64,000 nucleotides of DNA from Pseudonocardia sp. TRM90224 (GCF_021245725.1 NZ_JAJGSX010000001.1:744001-808000), one strand, 5' to 3'. Shown: positions 8,060 to 16,621, counted from the first letter of the stretch. Program-made: numbers and translations. Notes: a model not told the origin generated them from the letters alone.

Positions 8060-8869
8060 TTAGCCGGCCCAGCGCGCGCTCGATGCGAACACCGCGGGCC
8101 GACCCGCCGCATCGCGCAGCTCGGCGCGGGCGGTCGCGAACCTGGAGCCGGCATGCAGGACCTCGGCGTGGGCGGTGATCGTCGTGCCGTCGGCCGGAAC
8201 CGCGCGGACGTAGGTGAGGTCGAGGTCCGGCGGGGCGCCGGCGAGGCGCGGGCGCGCGGCGACGATCGCGCTCTCCAGGGCGGCCGCGACGATCGCCGCG
8301 AGCACCCCGCCCTGCACGAGCCCGACGGAGTTGCTCAAGGCCGGCGCCGCCACCGCCCGCACGCCGTCCGGACCGAGGTCGGCGAGCGCCATCGCGTCGA
8401 GCATGTCGCCGCCCGCTGCGCCGCCCGCTGCGCCGGCGGCACCCCGACGCCGCTCGCCGACCAGCGGCAACACCGCACACCTGCAGGTGAAGGTGCCAAC
8501 GAGCTCGCCGTCGTCCGCGTGGACCTCGCACGTGCTGAGCGCGTTGTCGGCATCGATGTGCACGAGCCGGCCGGTCCCGGCGAGCGCCGTCGGCGCAGCG
8601 GGAACGGTGCCGCCGGCCCAGTGCGCGCGCATGGTCAGCGTGTGGATCTGCTGCTCGGCCGACAGGACCGTCGCCGCGGCCATGCTGAGCGTCATGTCGG
8701 CGAGCACGAGCGCGGCCGCGAAGTTCGCGGCGGGCCGCAGCACGGCGGTGCCGGTGGCGACCCGCCCGCGCTCGACCTCATGCAGCTGCGCCCCGAACGT
8801 GCCGCCGACCGGGGCGAACGGGGTGTCGCCTTGCGCCAAGGCACGCAGCCGTTCCAGTTGGGACGTCAT
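8060..8869 (-). CDS. Acyl-CoA thioesterase-like protein, double hotdog
   Basis: A 269-residue protein with two hotdog-type halves. The first half contains FGAQLHEVERGRVATGTAVLRPAANFAAALVLADMTLSMAAATVL and the second repeats the plan with SNSVGLVQGGVLAAIVAAALESAIV, which matches the PaaI/YdiI-like pattern in which the central helix follows an (H/Q)GG turn. Such proteins hydrolyse acyl-CoA thioesters; the acyl group is not predictable. An Ala/Gly-rich linker (RRRGAAGAAGGAAGG) joins the halves. The ATG at 8867-8869 was preferred because longer readings run into the divergent VOC gene 36 bases away. Confidence 0.8.
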   Translation of the reverse strand: MTSQLERLRALAQGDTPFAPVGGTFGAQLHEVERGRVATGTAVLRPAANFAAALVLADMTLSMAAATVLSAEQQIHTLTMRAHWAGGTVPAAPTALAGTGRLVHIDADNALSTCEVHADDGELVGTFTCRCAVLPLVGERRRGAAGAAGGAAGGDMLDAMALADLGPDGVRAVAAPALSNSVGLVQGGVLAAIVAAALESAIVAARPRLAGAPPDLDLTYVRAVPADGTTITAHAEVLHAGSRFATARAELRDAAGRPAVFASSARWAG

Positions 8870-8905
8870 GCGCCGACAGTACGGCGGGTGGCAGGATTCC
8901 GAGGC

Positions 8906-9265
8906 GTGTTCGATCACTTGCACCACACACAGCTGGCCATGCCCGGCGGTGCGGAAGCGGCCGCCCGCGCCTTCTACGTCGACGCGCTCGGGATGACCGA
9001 GATCGCCAAGCCGCCCGCGCTCGCCGCCCGCGGCGGGGTGTGGTTCCGGGCCGGCGGGGTGGAGCTGCACCTGGGCGTCGAGCCGGATTTCCGCCCTGCC
9101 CGCAAGGCACACCCGGGCATCCTGGTCACCGACATCGACGGCCTCGCCGCTCGGCTCACCGCCGCCGGCACGACCCCGCAGTGGGACGACGGATTCCCGG
9201 GACACCGCCGTTTCTACGCCGTCGACGCCTTCGGCAACCGGCTGGAGTTCCTGCAGCCGAGCTGA
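8906..9265 (+). CDS. VOC (glyoxalase/bleomycin-resistance fold) protein
   Basis: A 119-residue single VOC domain. It has the paired beta-alpha-beta-beta-beta modules expected: FDHLHHTQLAMPGG...ARAFYVDALGMTEIAKP in the first half and HPGILVTDIDGLAARLTAAG...GHRRFYAVDAFGNRLEFLQ in the second. His7 and the Glu in GNRLEF are likely metal ligands. Such domains act as lyases, dioxygenases or drug-binding proteins, and the activity cannot be fixed here. The GTG start at 8906 has CAGGAT 8 bases upstream and no Shine-Dalgarno. It ends 11 bases from the convergent DUF1707 gene. Confidence 0.9.
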   Translation: MFDHLHHTQLAMPGGAEAAARAFYVDALGMTEIAKPPALAARGGVWFRAGGVELHLGVEPDFRPARKAHPGILVTDIDGLAARLTAAGTTPQWDDGFPGHRRFYAVDAFGNRLEFLQPS

Positions 9266-9276
9266 TCGGACAGGGC

Positions 9277-9759
9277 CTAGGAATCCCGCGGGGGGCGCCC
9301 GATGCCCGACGCGTAGAGCACGGCCAGCACCGCGCCCGGCGCGATCAGGTACGCCGGCCACGGGTGCACGACGATGCCGGCGAGCGCGAGGATGCCCCAG
9401 ATCGTCACGTTCGCGACGAGCAGGCTCGCCCAGATGATCGTGAGCACCCGCATCGCGACGCCGCCGCCGGTGTCGGAGAAGACGGGCCGACGCTCGCCCT
9501 TCTTCGGCTCGGGCGGCGGGAGCGGTAGGTCGGCGGTGGCCAGTTCGAGGTCACCGCGCGTCTTCGCCGCCCAGATCGCCTTCACCCGCTCGTCGAACTC
9601 CGTGAGGTCGAGCTGCCCCACGTCGTGGGCCCGGCGCAGCCGGTCCTGCACCCGCGTGCGTTCGATGTCGGAAACCCGCATGTCCTCTGGGCGGACCGGC
9701 TCGTTCACAGCCGCGATGATCGCACGCTCGGGTGATCGGCCGGGTAACGGATCGGACAT
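9277..9759 (-). CDS. DUF1707 protein with two membrane helices
   Basis: A 160-residue protein with an N-terminal DUF1707 module: MRVSDIERTRVQDRLRRAHDVGQLDLTEFDERVKAIWAAKTRGDLELATADLP, at about residues 30-84, a region common in small actinobacterial membrane proteins. Two hydrophobic segments follow (VLTIIWASLLVANVTIWGILALAG and WPAYLIAPGAVLAVLYASG), so the DUF1707 part is probably cytoplasmic. The function is unknown. The start may be ATG at 9757-9759 or GTG at 9706-9708. The promoter region is shared with the divergent CDF transporter gene and contains an AT-rich palindrome. Confidence 0.85.
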   Translation of the reverse strand: MSDPLPGRSPERAIIAAVNEPVRPEDMRVSDIERTRVQDRLRRAHDVGQLDLTEFDERVKAIWAAKTRGDLELATADLPLPPPEPKKGERRPVFSDTGGGVAMRVLTIIWASLLVANVTIWGILALAGIVVHPWPAYLIAPGAVLAVLYASGIGRPPRDS

Positions 9760-9763
9760 TGAT

Positions 9764-9794
9764 TGCATATATGCGCATGTCGCTATATGTTGCA
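9764..9794. promoter_or_regulatory. AT-rich palindrome between divergent genes, ArsR/SmtB-type operator candidate
   Basis: The 38-base gap between the DUF1707 and CDF starts holds the perfect palindrome GCATATATGC (9765-9774). It also holds a wider inverted repeat with CATATA at 9766-9771 and TATATG at 9784-9789. It stands out strongly from the GC-rich surroundings. AT-rich inverted repeats of this kind are typical operators for metal-sensing ArsR/SmtB repressors in front of CDF exporters. It overlaps the probable -10 region of the exporter, which fits repression. No arsR gene is in the window. Confidence 0.6.
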
Positions 9795-9797
9795 GGC

Positions 9798-10700
9798 ATG
9801 GGAGCCGGACACGGACACACCACCAGCGCATCAGGACGTCACACCCGAGGCCTCGCCGTCTCGCTCGGCGTGCTGGTGGTCTTCCTGGTGCTCGAGGTGG
9901 TCGTCGGGGTCGCGACGGGATCGCTGTCGCTGCTCTCCGACGCCGCGCACATGCTCACCGACGTGCTGGGCGTCGCCATGGCGCTGGCCGCGATCACCGC
10001 GGCCCGCCGCGCGCGCCGCACCGACCGCCGGACGTTCGGCCTCTACCGCACCGAGGTGCTGGCCGCGCTGGCGAACGCCGTGCTGCTCTTCGGGGTCGCC
10101 GGCTGGGTGCTGTACGAGGCGTTCCACCGACTGGCCGACCCCCCGGCGGTGCCCGGCCTCCCGCTGCTGCTCACGGCGGCCGCCGGGCTCGTCGCGAACC
10201 TCGTCGTCTTCGCGATCCTGCGCAGCGGCGCGAAGGAGAGCATCAACGTCCGCGGCGCCTACCTCGAGGTCGTCGCCGACACCGTCGGATCGGTCGGCGT
10301 GCTGCTCGGCGGTGTCGTGATCATGCTGACCGGCTGGCGCTACGTCGACATCGCCGTCGCCGTCGCGATCGGGCTGTTCGTGCTGCCGCGCACGTGGTCG
10401 CTGGCGCGGCAGGCGCTGCGGATCCTCGTGCAGGCGGCGCCCGACCACATCGACGTCGACGCCGTGCGCAGCGACCTCGCGGGGATCGGCGGGGTGCGGG
10501 ACGTCCACGACGTGCACGTCTGGACGCTCACCTCGGGCATGGAGGTCGGGTCGGCGCACATCGCCGTCGACGAGGGCTGTGACCCCGCCGCCGTCCTCAC
10601 CGCGGCGCGCGGGCTGGCCGACGCGCACGGGTTGCCGCACTTCACGGTGCAGGTGGAGCCGCCGGCGGCCCGCCCGGGGTGCGTCGCGCTCAGCTGGTGA
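9798..10700 (+). CDS. Cation diffusion facilitator (CDF) metal exporter
   Basis: A 300-residue CDF transporter, a metal/proton antiporter of the inner membrane that exports zinc, cobalt or similar ions. The N-terminus is His-rich ([14 protein letters not shown]). Six membrane helices precede a cytoplasmic ferredoxin-like domain ([32 protein letters not shown]). The first half of the transport site is His51-x3-Asp55 (SDAAHMLTD) and the second is Glu157-x3-Asp161 (AYLEVVADT), where zinc exporters of the ZitB type usually have His. The ATG at 9798 follows the palindromic operator directly. Its 3' end overlaps the end of the convergent ynfA-like gene by 11 bases. Confidence 0.92.
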   Translation: MGAGHGHTTSASGRHTRGLAVSLGVLVVFLVLEVVVGVATGSLSLLSDAAHMLTDVLGVAMALAAITAARRARRTDRRTFGLYRTEVLAALANAVLLFGVAGWVLYEAFHRLADPPAVPGLPLLLTAAAGLVANLVVFAILRSGAKESINVRGAYLEVVADTVGSVGVLLGGVVIMLTGWRYVDIAVAVAIGLFVLPRTWSLARQALRILVQAAPDHIDVDAVRSDLAGIGGVRDVHDVHVWTLTSGMEVGSAHIAVDEGCDPAAVLTAARGLADAHGLPHFTVQVEPPAARPGCVALSW

Positions 10701-11028
10701 CGCGCGGCGCGTACATGATCACGGCGACTCCGACGAGGCACAGCGCCGTGCCGATGTAGTCGTAACGGTCGGGCCGGAAGCCGTCGACGACGACCCCCCA
10801 CGCCAGCGAGCCCGCGACGAAGATGCCGCCGTACGCGGCGAGGATCCGGCCGAAGTTGGCGTCGGGCTGCAGCGTCGCGACGAACCCGTAGATCCCGAGC
10901 GCGACCACCCCGGCGCCGATCCAGAGCAGGCCGCGGTGTTCCCGGACGCCCTGCCACACGAGCCACGCACCGCCGATCTCGGCGAGCGCGGCCAGCACGA
11001 AGAGCAGCACCGAGCGCAGGACCGTCAT
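10690..11028 (-). CDS. YnfA/UPF0060 family small membrane protein
   Basis: A 112-residue protein with four hydrophobic helices, matching the UPF0060 (YnfA) family in length and in motifs: [80 protein letters not shown]. The E. coli homolog has been discussed as an SMR-like small exporter, but its physiological substrate is unsettled. The gene ends inside the last codons of the convergent CDF gene. It starts 17 bases after the stop of the leftward TSUP gene, so the two are probably one transcript of membrane exporters. Confidence 0.9.
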   Translation of the reverse strand: MTVLRSVLLFVLAALAEIGGAWLVWQGVREHRGLLWIGAGVVALGIYGFVATLQPDANFGRILAAYGGIFVAGSLAWGVVVDGFRPDRYDYIGTALCLVGVAVIMYAPRVTS

Positions 11029-11045
11029 GCGCCCAGTGTGCGCGA

Positions 11046-11849
11046 TCAGAGCAGGCTGATGATCGCGACGACGCCGACGACCACGATCATGGCGCGCAGC
11101 AGCGTCGGGGAGAGCCGCTTGCCCACGCGGGCGCCGAGCAGCCCGCCGACCGTCGAGCCCGCGGCGAGCAGCAGCACGACCATCCAGTCGACCTGCCACG
11201 GAGCCACCACGACGAACACCACGGCCGCGACAGCGTTCACGCAGGTCGTGAGGCCGTTCTTCAGCGCGTTCAGGCGCTGTAGCGTCTCCGGCAGCACCAG
11301 CCCGAGCATGCCGACCAGCAGGATCCCCTGCGCTCCACCGAAGTAGCCGCCGTAGACGCCCGCGATCCCGGCGGCAGCCATGGACGCGCCGATGGCCGCC
11401 TTGCCGGGCTCCCGCTCGTCCGCTTCGAGGGGCGATGGGCCGCCCGCGTGCACGGCGGTGCGGCGGCGGGCGGCCAGCGTCCGCTGGATCACCGGCTGCG
11501 CCACCACCAGCACCAACGCGATCGCGATCAGCACCGGCACGACGGTGGCGAACGCCGATGCCGGCAGCGCGAGCAGCAGCAGCGCTCCGGAAGCGCCGCC
11601 GATCGCCGACATGATCGCCATCGTGACGAGCCTGCGCTTCTGGTCGCTGAGGTGGGAGCGGTAGCCCCAGGTCCCGGCCAGGCCGCCGGAGACGAGCCCG
11701 ATGTTGTTGGAGATGTTCGCGACCACGGGCGGGTAGCCGAGCGCCAGCAGCGTCGGGAAGGTGATGAGGGAGCCCGAGCCGACAACGGCGTTGATCGTCC
11801 CGGCGGCCACGCCCACGACAGCGATCAGCACGGCGTCGACGACGGTCAT
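11046..11849 (-). CDS. TSUP (TauE/SafE) family anion exporter
   Basis: A 267-residue polytopic membrane protein of the sulfite exporter TauE/SafE family. Two homologous halves each start with a Gly-rich helix: [43 protein letters not shown] near the N-terminus and [27 protein letters not shown] after a charged cytoplasmic loop ([24 protein letters not shown]). Members move sulfite, sulfoacetate or other small organosulfur anions; the substrate is not evident. It is the first gene of a leftward pair with the YnfA-like gene. Confidence 0.9.
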   Translation of the reverse strand: MTVVDAVLIAVVGVAAGTINAVVGSGSLITFPTLLALGYPPVVANISNNIGLVSGGLAGTWGYRSHLSDQKRRLVTMAIMSAIGGASGALLLLALPASAFATVVPVLIAIALVLVVAQPVIQRTLAARRRTAVHAGGPSPLEADEREPGKAAIGASMAAAGIAGVYGGYFGGAQGILLVGMLGLVLPETLQRLNALKNGLTTCVNAVAAVVFVVVAPWQVDWMVVLLLAAGSTVGGLLGARVGKRLSPTLLRAMIVVVGVVAIISLL

Positions 11850-11917
11850 CGGTCAACCATGCGCCTATCAGAGGAGTTCTGCAGGGTGACTGTGAGCGGG
11901 CACGCGTGAGTTCTGCG

Positions 11918-13099
11918 TCACGAGATCACCAGCAGGAACAGCCCCGCCATCGTGTACACAACCATCAGGAGCACCAGCGGCACCTGGTCGGCGAGCCTGC
12001 GGTGCTCCGGCAGCAGTGCGACGCTCCGGTCGTGCGCGGCGACCACCGCAACGATGTGCCCGGCGAGCACCGCACCTATCTGCACGCTCGCCACGAGCAC
12101 CGGCGCCGGCACGGCTGTGATCGGCCCCAGCTCGCCGCCGACCAGCTGTGTGATCCCCCGCGGGCCCTCGACCAGCAACAACGTGAAGTAGTGCGCCAGT
12201 GTGTACCCGACGGCGATCGGCACGAGCGTCGTCGCGAGCGGCCCTGCCAGCTCCCGCGTCGCGGCGACGTAGAGGCCCGCGACGAGCGCGACCAGCAGTA
12301 GCAGGACGGCCGTGTCGAGCAGCGGGGTGCGGACGCTCGCCCACCCGACCCAACCGGTCAGCCCGTCGAACACGGTGGAGCCCCACCACACCGCGAGGAA
12401 GGCGACCAGCCCCGGCGCCGGCTCCACCGCGGCCAGCACGCGGAACGGGTTGCGGAAGCCGCCGGGCCCGAGCGGGGCGAGCGTGCCCGTCAACGTCGAG
12501 TACGCCTCGAACGAGTCGGCCCGGTCGAACCAGCGCTCGCCGAACACCGACGCCGCGACCGTGTGCGCGACGGCGTACCCGGTGACGAATCCGGCGACCA
12601 CGGCCGGCCGCTCGCCCGCGGGCGCGACCAGCTCGAGCCAGACGAACGCCAGCATGCCTGCCGCGGCGGGCCAGTGGCCGAGACCGTCGGGTGACCGGCT
12701 CCCTTCGCGGGGCAGGCGCAACGCCGCGGCGAGCACGCGGTGCAGCAGCCGGAGGGGGTTCAGCGCCCGCCAGACCGGCCCGAACAGCAGCGACACCGGC
12801 ACGATGCCGACCCAGAACAGCACGTACAACGCTCGCGGCGCCGGGTTGGCGTCCGGATCCTGCGGGCCCACGAAGCCGACGACGATCACGGCGGTGGTCA
12901 CCACCAGCACGATCGCTCGCGGCACGGCGAACCAGCCGGGCTCGTTCCACGGCCGCGGCGTCACGGCGAAGCGCGGCTGCTTCCACAGCAGCGCGACGGC
13001 CACGAACGACACCAGCACTACGGCGCCGCCGGCCTGCAGCACCAGCTCACCGTCGAGCGGGAGACCGTCGACGCCCCCGATGCCGTGCGCGAGGACCAT
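11918..13099 (-). CDS. Polytopic membrane protein, unknown function
   Basis: A 393-residue protein with about ten hydrophobic segments, for example [51 protein letters not shown] and [21 protein letters not shown] at the C-terminus. Histidines occur in and near membrane segments ([40 protein letters not shown]), suggesting metal, haem or proton handling, but I recognise no named family. Its ATG (13097-13099) overlaps the TGA of the upstream gene by one base. It is therefore the last gene of a coupled three-gene operon with a membrane protein and a cupredoxin-like lipoprotein. Confidence 0.75.
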   Translation of the reverse strand: MVLAHGIGGVDGLPLDGELVLQAGGAVVLVSFVAVALLWKQPRFAVTPRPWNEPGWFAVPRAIVLVVTTAVIVVGFVGPQDPDANPAPRALYVLFWVGIVPVSLLFGPVWRALNPLRLLHRVLAAALRLPREGSRSPDGLGHWPAAAGMLAFVWLELVAPAGERPAVVAGFVTGYAVAHTVAASVFGERWFDRADSFEAYSTLTGTLAPLGPGGFRNPFRVLAAVEPAPGLVAFLAVWWGSTVFDGLTGWVGWASVRTPLLDTAVLLLLVALVAGLYVAATRELAGPLATTLVPIAVGYTLAHYFTLLLVEGPRGITQLVGGELGPITAVPAPVLVASVQIGAVLAGHIVAVVAAHDRSVALLPEHRRLADQVPLVLLMVVYTMAGLFLLVIS

Positions 13100-14022
13100 C
13101 AGCGGCGGCCCGCCTGGCGCAACGCCGCCATGCCGGCCACGACGGACCCGAGGCCGGCGCCGAGCGTCAGCACGACGAGCGCGCGGTCGAGGTCGGCACC
13201 CCACGAGAACGGGACCACGGCGTCGACCAGCGTGAACGCGTCCACGGGCGCGATCACGATCGCGAAGAGCGCGCCGGCGGCGACGCACAGGAGCGGCCCG
13301 GCCGGGTTGCGTCGGAGCGTGAGGACGGCGCCGGTGATCCCGAGCGGCCAGCCGAGCAGCGCGAACCCGGCGGCGCTCAGCACCATCACGAGGTAGGGCT
13401 GGTCGGCCGGCACCCCCGCGCTGCCCAGCACGTGCAGGAGGTGCGCCAGCACGACGACGAGGGTGGCCGCGGCGAGCAGCGCACGGCCCCACGGCCGCGA
13501 GCCGCCGGCGGCACCGGCCGCCCCGATCCCGATGACGAGCACGATCGCGATCCCGATCCAGAGCCATGCCGGTGGTGCGGGCGGCCAGAACTGCTCCCCG
13601 CGGACGAGCACCTGCCGACCGTCGACGTCCAGCGGGACCGTCCATTCCGCTCGACCGGCCGGCGGACGGTCGGCAGCGGCGGCAGCCACCCGCGGCTCGC
13701 TCCAGATCAGCTGCGCTCCCGGCGGGACGACCCGCTGGTCGACGGCAACCGGTGCCGCCGTCCCGTTGAGCAGGCGCAGCCGCGCACCGAACTCGACGGC
13801 CTCGACCGTCAGCCCCGGTACGGCGGGCTCCACCGCCAGCACCCGGGCCTCGCTCGCGGTCGACGAAAGGCCGCCGGCGTGCGCCCACGCAGGTGTTGCC
13901 CCGGCCGGCACGAGAAGCGCCACCAACGCCACCACGAACACCAAACTTCCCCACCGTTTTGGGTGGATGCGCGCCGTTTTGGCGCGCAAGTGCACAAAAC
14001 GGTGGGGAAGTTCGGGGGTCAC
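13099..14022 (-). CDS. Exported membrane protein whose first codons come from a palindromic repeat
   Basis: A 307-residue protein. After a signal-like hydrophobic stretch (LVFVVALVALLVPAGATPAWAHA) comes an extracytoplasmic beta-rich part (SEARVLAVEPAVPGLTVEAVEFGARLRLLNG). About five membrane helices follow, beginning with PPAWLWIGIAIVLVIGIGAAGAAGG, and a charged end RQAGRR. GTG at 14020-14022 overlaps the TGA of the upstream lipoprotein gene (GTGA), so it is a plausible start. Codons 4-27 then lie in a copy of dispersed repeat family A (13944-14012), giving ELPHRFVHLRAKTARIHPKRW ahead of the signal core. If an internal GTG (13996-13998) is used, part of this extension is lost. Function unknown. 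Confidence 0.75.
   Translation of the reverse strand: MTPELPHRFVHLRAKTARIHPKRWGSLVFVVALVALLVPAGATPAWAHAGGLSSTASEARVLAVEPAVPGLTVEAVEFGARLRLLNGTAAPVAVDQRVVPPGAQLIWSEPRVAAAAADRPPAGRAEWTVPLDVDGRQVLVRGEQFWPPAPPAWLWIGIAIVLVIGIGAAGAAGGSRPWGRALLAAATLVVVLAHLLHVLGSAGVPADQPYLVMVLSAAGFALLGWPLGITGAVLTLRRNPAGPLLCVAAGALFAIVIAPVDAFTLVDAVVPFSWGADLDRALVVLTLGAGLGSVVAGMAALRQAGRR
13944..14012. repeat. Family A palindromic repeat, copy A1 (inside a coding sequence)
   Basis: AACTTCCCCACCGTTTTG at 13944-13961 is mirrored by CAAAACGGTGGGGAAGTT at 13995-14012, with an inner stem GCGCGCC/GGCGCGC around TTTT. The whole 69 bases can fold into one long hairpin. It lies at codons 4-27 of the leftward membrane-protein gene and keeps that frame open. 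Confidence 0.9.
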
Positions 14023-14378
14023 GAGACTTGCACCTGCGTCAGTGGGATCCGGCGCTGCTCCAGCTCGACGTCGAAGACGCCGGGCAGGTCGGCGACGAAC
14101 CGCAGGGTCGTGGTGGCGCCGGCCGTGACGAAGCTGCTGCGGTCGTACCCGTGCAGGTGCACCTCGTCGGCGACATCGCTGCCCACCACCAGGTCGACGG
14201 TCGACCCGAGCGGCACCGCGTACCGCGTCACCCCGCCGGTCACCGCGCCCGCGCGGAAGGTCAGCTCGATGCGCTGCACCCCGCCGGGCGCGGTGGTCGC
14301 CGCCCGCGGTGCGGCCGGGCCGCCGCAGGCGCCGAGCACCACCGCCATGATCAGCAGGAGGACGAGCCGGGCGCGCAT
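14019..14378 (-). CDS. Lipoprotein with cupredoxin-like domain
   Basis: A 119-residue lipoprotein. MRARLVLLLIMAVVLGACGG is a lipoprotein signal with lipobox LGAC, so Cys18 should be lipidated. The mature part is short and beta-rich (VQRIELTFRAGAVTGGVTRYAVPLGSTVDLVVGSDVADEVHLHGYD, then LRFVADLPGVFDVELEQRRIPLTQVQV). This is the pattern of EfeO/cupredoxin-type domains, with His residues in EVHLHGYD, but the usual Cys-Met copper ligands at the end are absent. It leads the operon with two membrane proteins and may be their extracellular partner. Confidence 0.8.
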   Translation of the reverse strand: MRARLVLLLIMAVVLGACGGPAAPRAATTAPGGVQRIELTFRAGAVTGGVTRYAVPLGSTVDLVVGSDVADEVHLHGYDRSSFVTAGATTTLRFVADLPGVFDVELEQRRIPLTQVQVS

Positions 14379-14431
14379 GACATGATCCTCCGCCACCGCC
14401 CTGCCCCGCGAATACGGCAGTATCGGATTCC

Positions 14432-16273
14432 GTGACCGATCACCCCCATCCGACCGCCCCGGTTCCCGAGCGGCTCTTCGACGACAGCGAGCGCGAGCAG
14501 CGGTGGCGGGCCCGTTTCACGGCCATCCGGATGTCCCGGCCCGGCTGGGCGAAGGACGCGCCGGACCGGTGCGCGTACACGTCCAACGCGAGCGGCACGA
14601 CCGAGATCTACGTGTGGGACCGGGCCACGGACCTGCACCGGAAGGTCACCGAGCGCAAGAGCGGCACGCACTCGGTCGCGCTGCCGCCCGACGGCGAGAC
14701 GCTCTGGTGGTTCGCCGACACCGACGGCGACGAGTTCGGGCATTGGGTCAGCGAGCCGTACGGCGGGCTCCCGGCCGGCACCGCCGCGGCCCCCGCGATC
14801 GAGGGCGTCGAGGACGGCTACCCGGCCGGGCTGGAGATCGGCCGCAGCATCGTCGCAGCCGGCACGTCGACCGACGCCGGCACCAAGATCTGGCTGCGCC
14901 GCGGCGACGGGCCCGCGGAGGTGATCTACGCGCACGCGGAGGACGCCGGCGTCGGGGCGCTCTCGGAGGACGAGACGCTGCTCGCGATCGGCCATTCCGA
15001 GCACGGCGACTCGCGCCACCCCGCGGTGCGGGTGCTGCGGGTCGCGGACGGCTCGACCGTCGCGGACAAGTCCGACGGCGAGGGCAAGGGCCTCACACCG
15101 CTGGCGTTCGCTCCCGTTGCCGGCGACGGACGCCTGCTGCTCCTGCACGAGCGGCGCGGGCGGGAGGAGCTGCTGATCTGGGACGTCCTCACCGACACCG
15201 AGACGGAGCTGACGCTCGACCTGCCGGGCGAGCTGGCCGCCGAGTTCTCGCCGGACGCCACGTTCCTGCTGGTTTGGCACACGTACGCGGCACGGACCCG
15301 GCTGTACCGCTATGAACTGGCGAGCGGCGAGCTGAGCGAGCTGCCCGTCGCGCCCGGCTGTGTCGGTTCGGCCGACGTGCGCCCGGACGGGACGGTCGAG
15401 TACACCTGCTCGTCGGCGGCCGAGCCGACGACGGTGCGCGCGCTGCACCCGGACGGCACCGACCGCGTGCTCCTGACACCGCCGGGCGAGCGCGCGCCGG
15501 GCTCGGTTCCCGTCGAGGACCTCTGGGTGGACGGGCCGGGCGGGCGGGTGCACGCGCTGGTCGCGCGGCCGCCGGACGTCCAGCTGCCGGCGCCGACGGT
15601 GGTCAGCCTGCACGGCGGGCCGCACCACGCCGACGAGGACCGCTTCAGCGCGATGCGCGCGGCGTGGGTGGACGCCGGGTTCGTCGTGGTCGAGATCAAC
15701 TACCGTGGCTCGACGGGCTACGGCTCGGCGTGGCGCGACGCGATCGAGGGCCGGCCGGGCACCACCGAGCTGGAGGACGTCGCCGCGGTGCTCGACCGGT
15801 GCGTCGCGGACGGCATCGCCGACCCGGCCCGTTGTGTCGTCGAGGGCTGGTCGTGGGGCGGGTACCTCGCGCTGCTCGCAGTCGGGACCCAGCCGGAGCG
15901 GTGGGCCGCCGGGCTGGCCGGCGTGCCCGTCGCCGACTACCTCACCGCGTACGCCGACGAGATGGAGCAGCTGCGGGCGTTCGACCGTGCGCTCTTCGGC
16001 GGGTCGCCGGAGGAACGGCCGGAGGCCTACCGGACGGCGTCGCCGCTGACGTACGTCGGCGAGGTGCGCGCGCCCGTGCTGGTGCTGGCCGGGGAGAACG
16101 ACCCACGCTGCCCGATCCAGCAGATCGACAACTACCTCGACGCGCTCGCCGCACGCGGCGACGTCCGGTACGAGGTGAGCCGCTTCGATGCGGGCCACGG
16201 CAGCCTGGTCGTCGAAGAGACGATCAAGCACGTGGCCACGGAGATCGACTTCGCCCGCCGCACCCTTGGATAA
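14432..16273 (+). CDS. S9-family prolyl oligopeptidase-like serine peptidase
   Basis: A 613-residue S9 peptidase. Residues 1 to about 360 form a beta-propeller with repeated strands such as TEIYVWDRATDLHRKVTERKSGTHS and ELLIWDVLTDTETELTLD. The C-terminal alpha/beta-hydrolase has its triad at Ser474 (GWSWGG), Asp557 (ENDPRCP) and His589 (DAGHGS). The oxyanion-hole region is SLHGGPHHADEDRF. Such enzymes cut short peptides, often after Pro or at acyl-amino ends; specificity is not predictable here. No signal peptide is seen, so it is cytoplasmic. GTG at 14432 has CAGTAT 8 bases upstream and no Shine-Dalgarno. Confidence 0.93.
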   Translation: MTDHPHPTAPVPERLFDDSEREQRWRARFTAIRMSRPGWAKDAPDRCAYTSNASGTTEIYVWDRATDLHRKVTERKSGTHSVALPPDGETLWWFADTDGDEFGHWVSEPYGGLPAGTAAAPAIEGVEDGYPAGLEIGRSIVAAGTSTDAGTKIWLRRGDGPAEVIYAHAEDAGVGALSEDETLLAIGHSEHGDSRHPAVRVLRVADGSTVADKSDGEGKGLTPLAFAPVAGDGRLLLLHERRGREELLIWDVLTDTETELTLDLPGELAAEFSPDATFLLVWHTYAARTRLYRYELASGELSELPVAPGCVGSADVRPDGTVEYTCSSAAEPTTVRALHPDGTDRVLLTPPGERAPGSVPVEDLWVDGPGGRVHALVARPPDVQLPAPTVVSLHGGPHHADEDRFSAMRAAWVDAGFVVVEINYRGSTGYGSAWRDAIEGRPGTTELEDVAAVLDRCVADGIADPARCVVEGWSWGGYLALLAVGTQPERWAAGLAGVPVADYLTAYADEMEQLRAFDRALFGGSPEERPEAYRTASPLTYVGEVRAPVLVLAGENDPRCPIQQIDNYLDALAARGDVRYEVSRFDAGHGSLVVEETIKHVATEIDFARRTLG

Positions 16274-16328
16274 ACCGACTTACCGAATATGCTTCGGGTT
16301 TCGCCCGCACGAATCCGAGGAGTGCCGC

Positions 16329-16541
16329 ATGCGCAGGACCATGGCGAGGATCGCCGACGCCCTCGTCGACCGGATCGCCCCGAACACCTCCGCCGGAGCG
16401 GTCATCGGCTGGTGGGAGTTCTGCTACTGCGTCGACACCGTCAGGTACGACAGGTACTGCCGGAACGTGGACGCGAGGACGCTCTGCAACGGATGCGTCG
16501 TCAACACGACCCGCGTGTGCCGCAAGGGCGAACCCGTCTGA
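16329..16541 (+). CDS. Cys-rich 70-residue peptide
   Basis: A 70-residue protein with a charged leader (MRRTMARIADALVDRIAPNTSAGA) followed by a short Cys-rich core. Six Cys lie at 32, 34, 44, 53, 56 and 64 (WWEFCYCVDTVRYDRYCRN, TLCNGC, RVCRKG). It has a good ribosome site, GAGGAG, 8 bases before the ATG. No Sec signal is apparent. The leader-plus-core layout could suit a modified peptide precursor or a small metal-binding protein. I cannot name a family, and no modification enzyme is encoded nearby. It follows the S9 peptidase gene by 55 bases and may be co-transcribed with it. Confidence 0.7.
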   Translation: MRRTMARIADALVDRIAPNTSAGAVIGWWEFCYCVDTVRYDRYCRNVDARTLCNGCVVNTTRVCRKGEPV

Positions 16542-16547
16542 CACCCG

Positions 16548-16618
16548 AACTTCCCCACCGTTTTGCCAACTTGCACGCCTTTTCGGGTGTGCAGGTTGGC
16601 AAAACGGTGGGGGGATTT
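16548..16618. repeat. Family A palindromic repeat, copy A2
   Basis: AACTTCCCCACCGTTTTG at the left is matched by CAAAACGGTGGGG at the right. The inner arms GCCAACTTGCAC and GTGCAGGTTGGC differ from those of copies A1, A3 and A5. It lies between the convergent Cys-rich peptide and ohr genes, where it can serve as a bidirectional terminator. Confidence 0.9.
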
Positions 16619-16621
16619 GGG

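Noticed and set aside
11918..13954. Extension of the ten-helix membrane protein to 678 residues
   Set aside because: The extra N-terminal part is antisense-like low-complexity sequence overlapping the upstream gene. The ATG at 13097 overlapping the upstream stop is the natural start.
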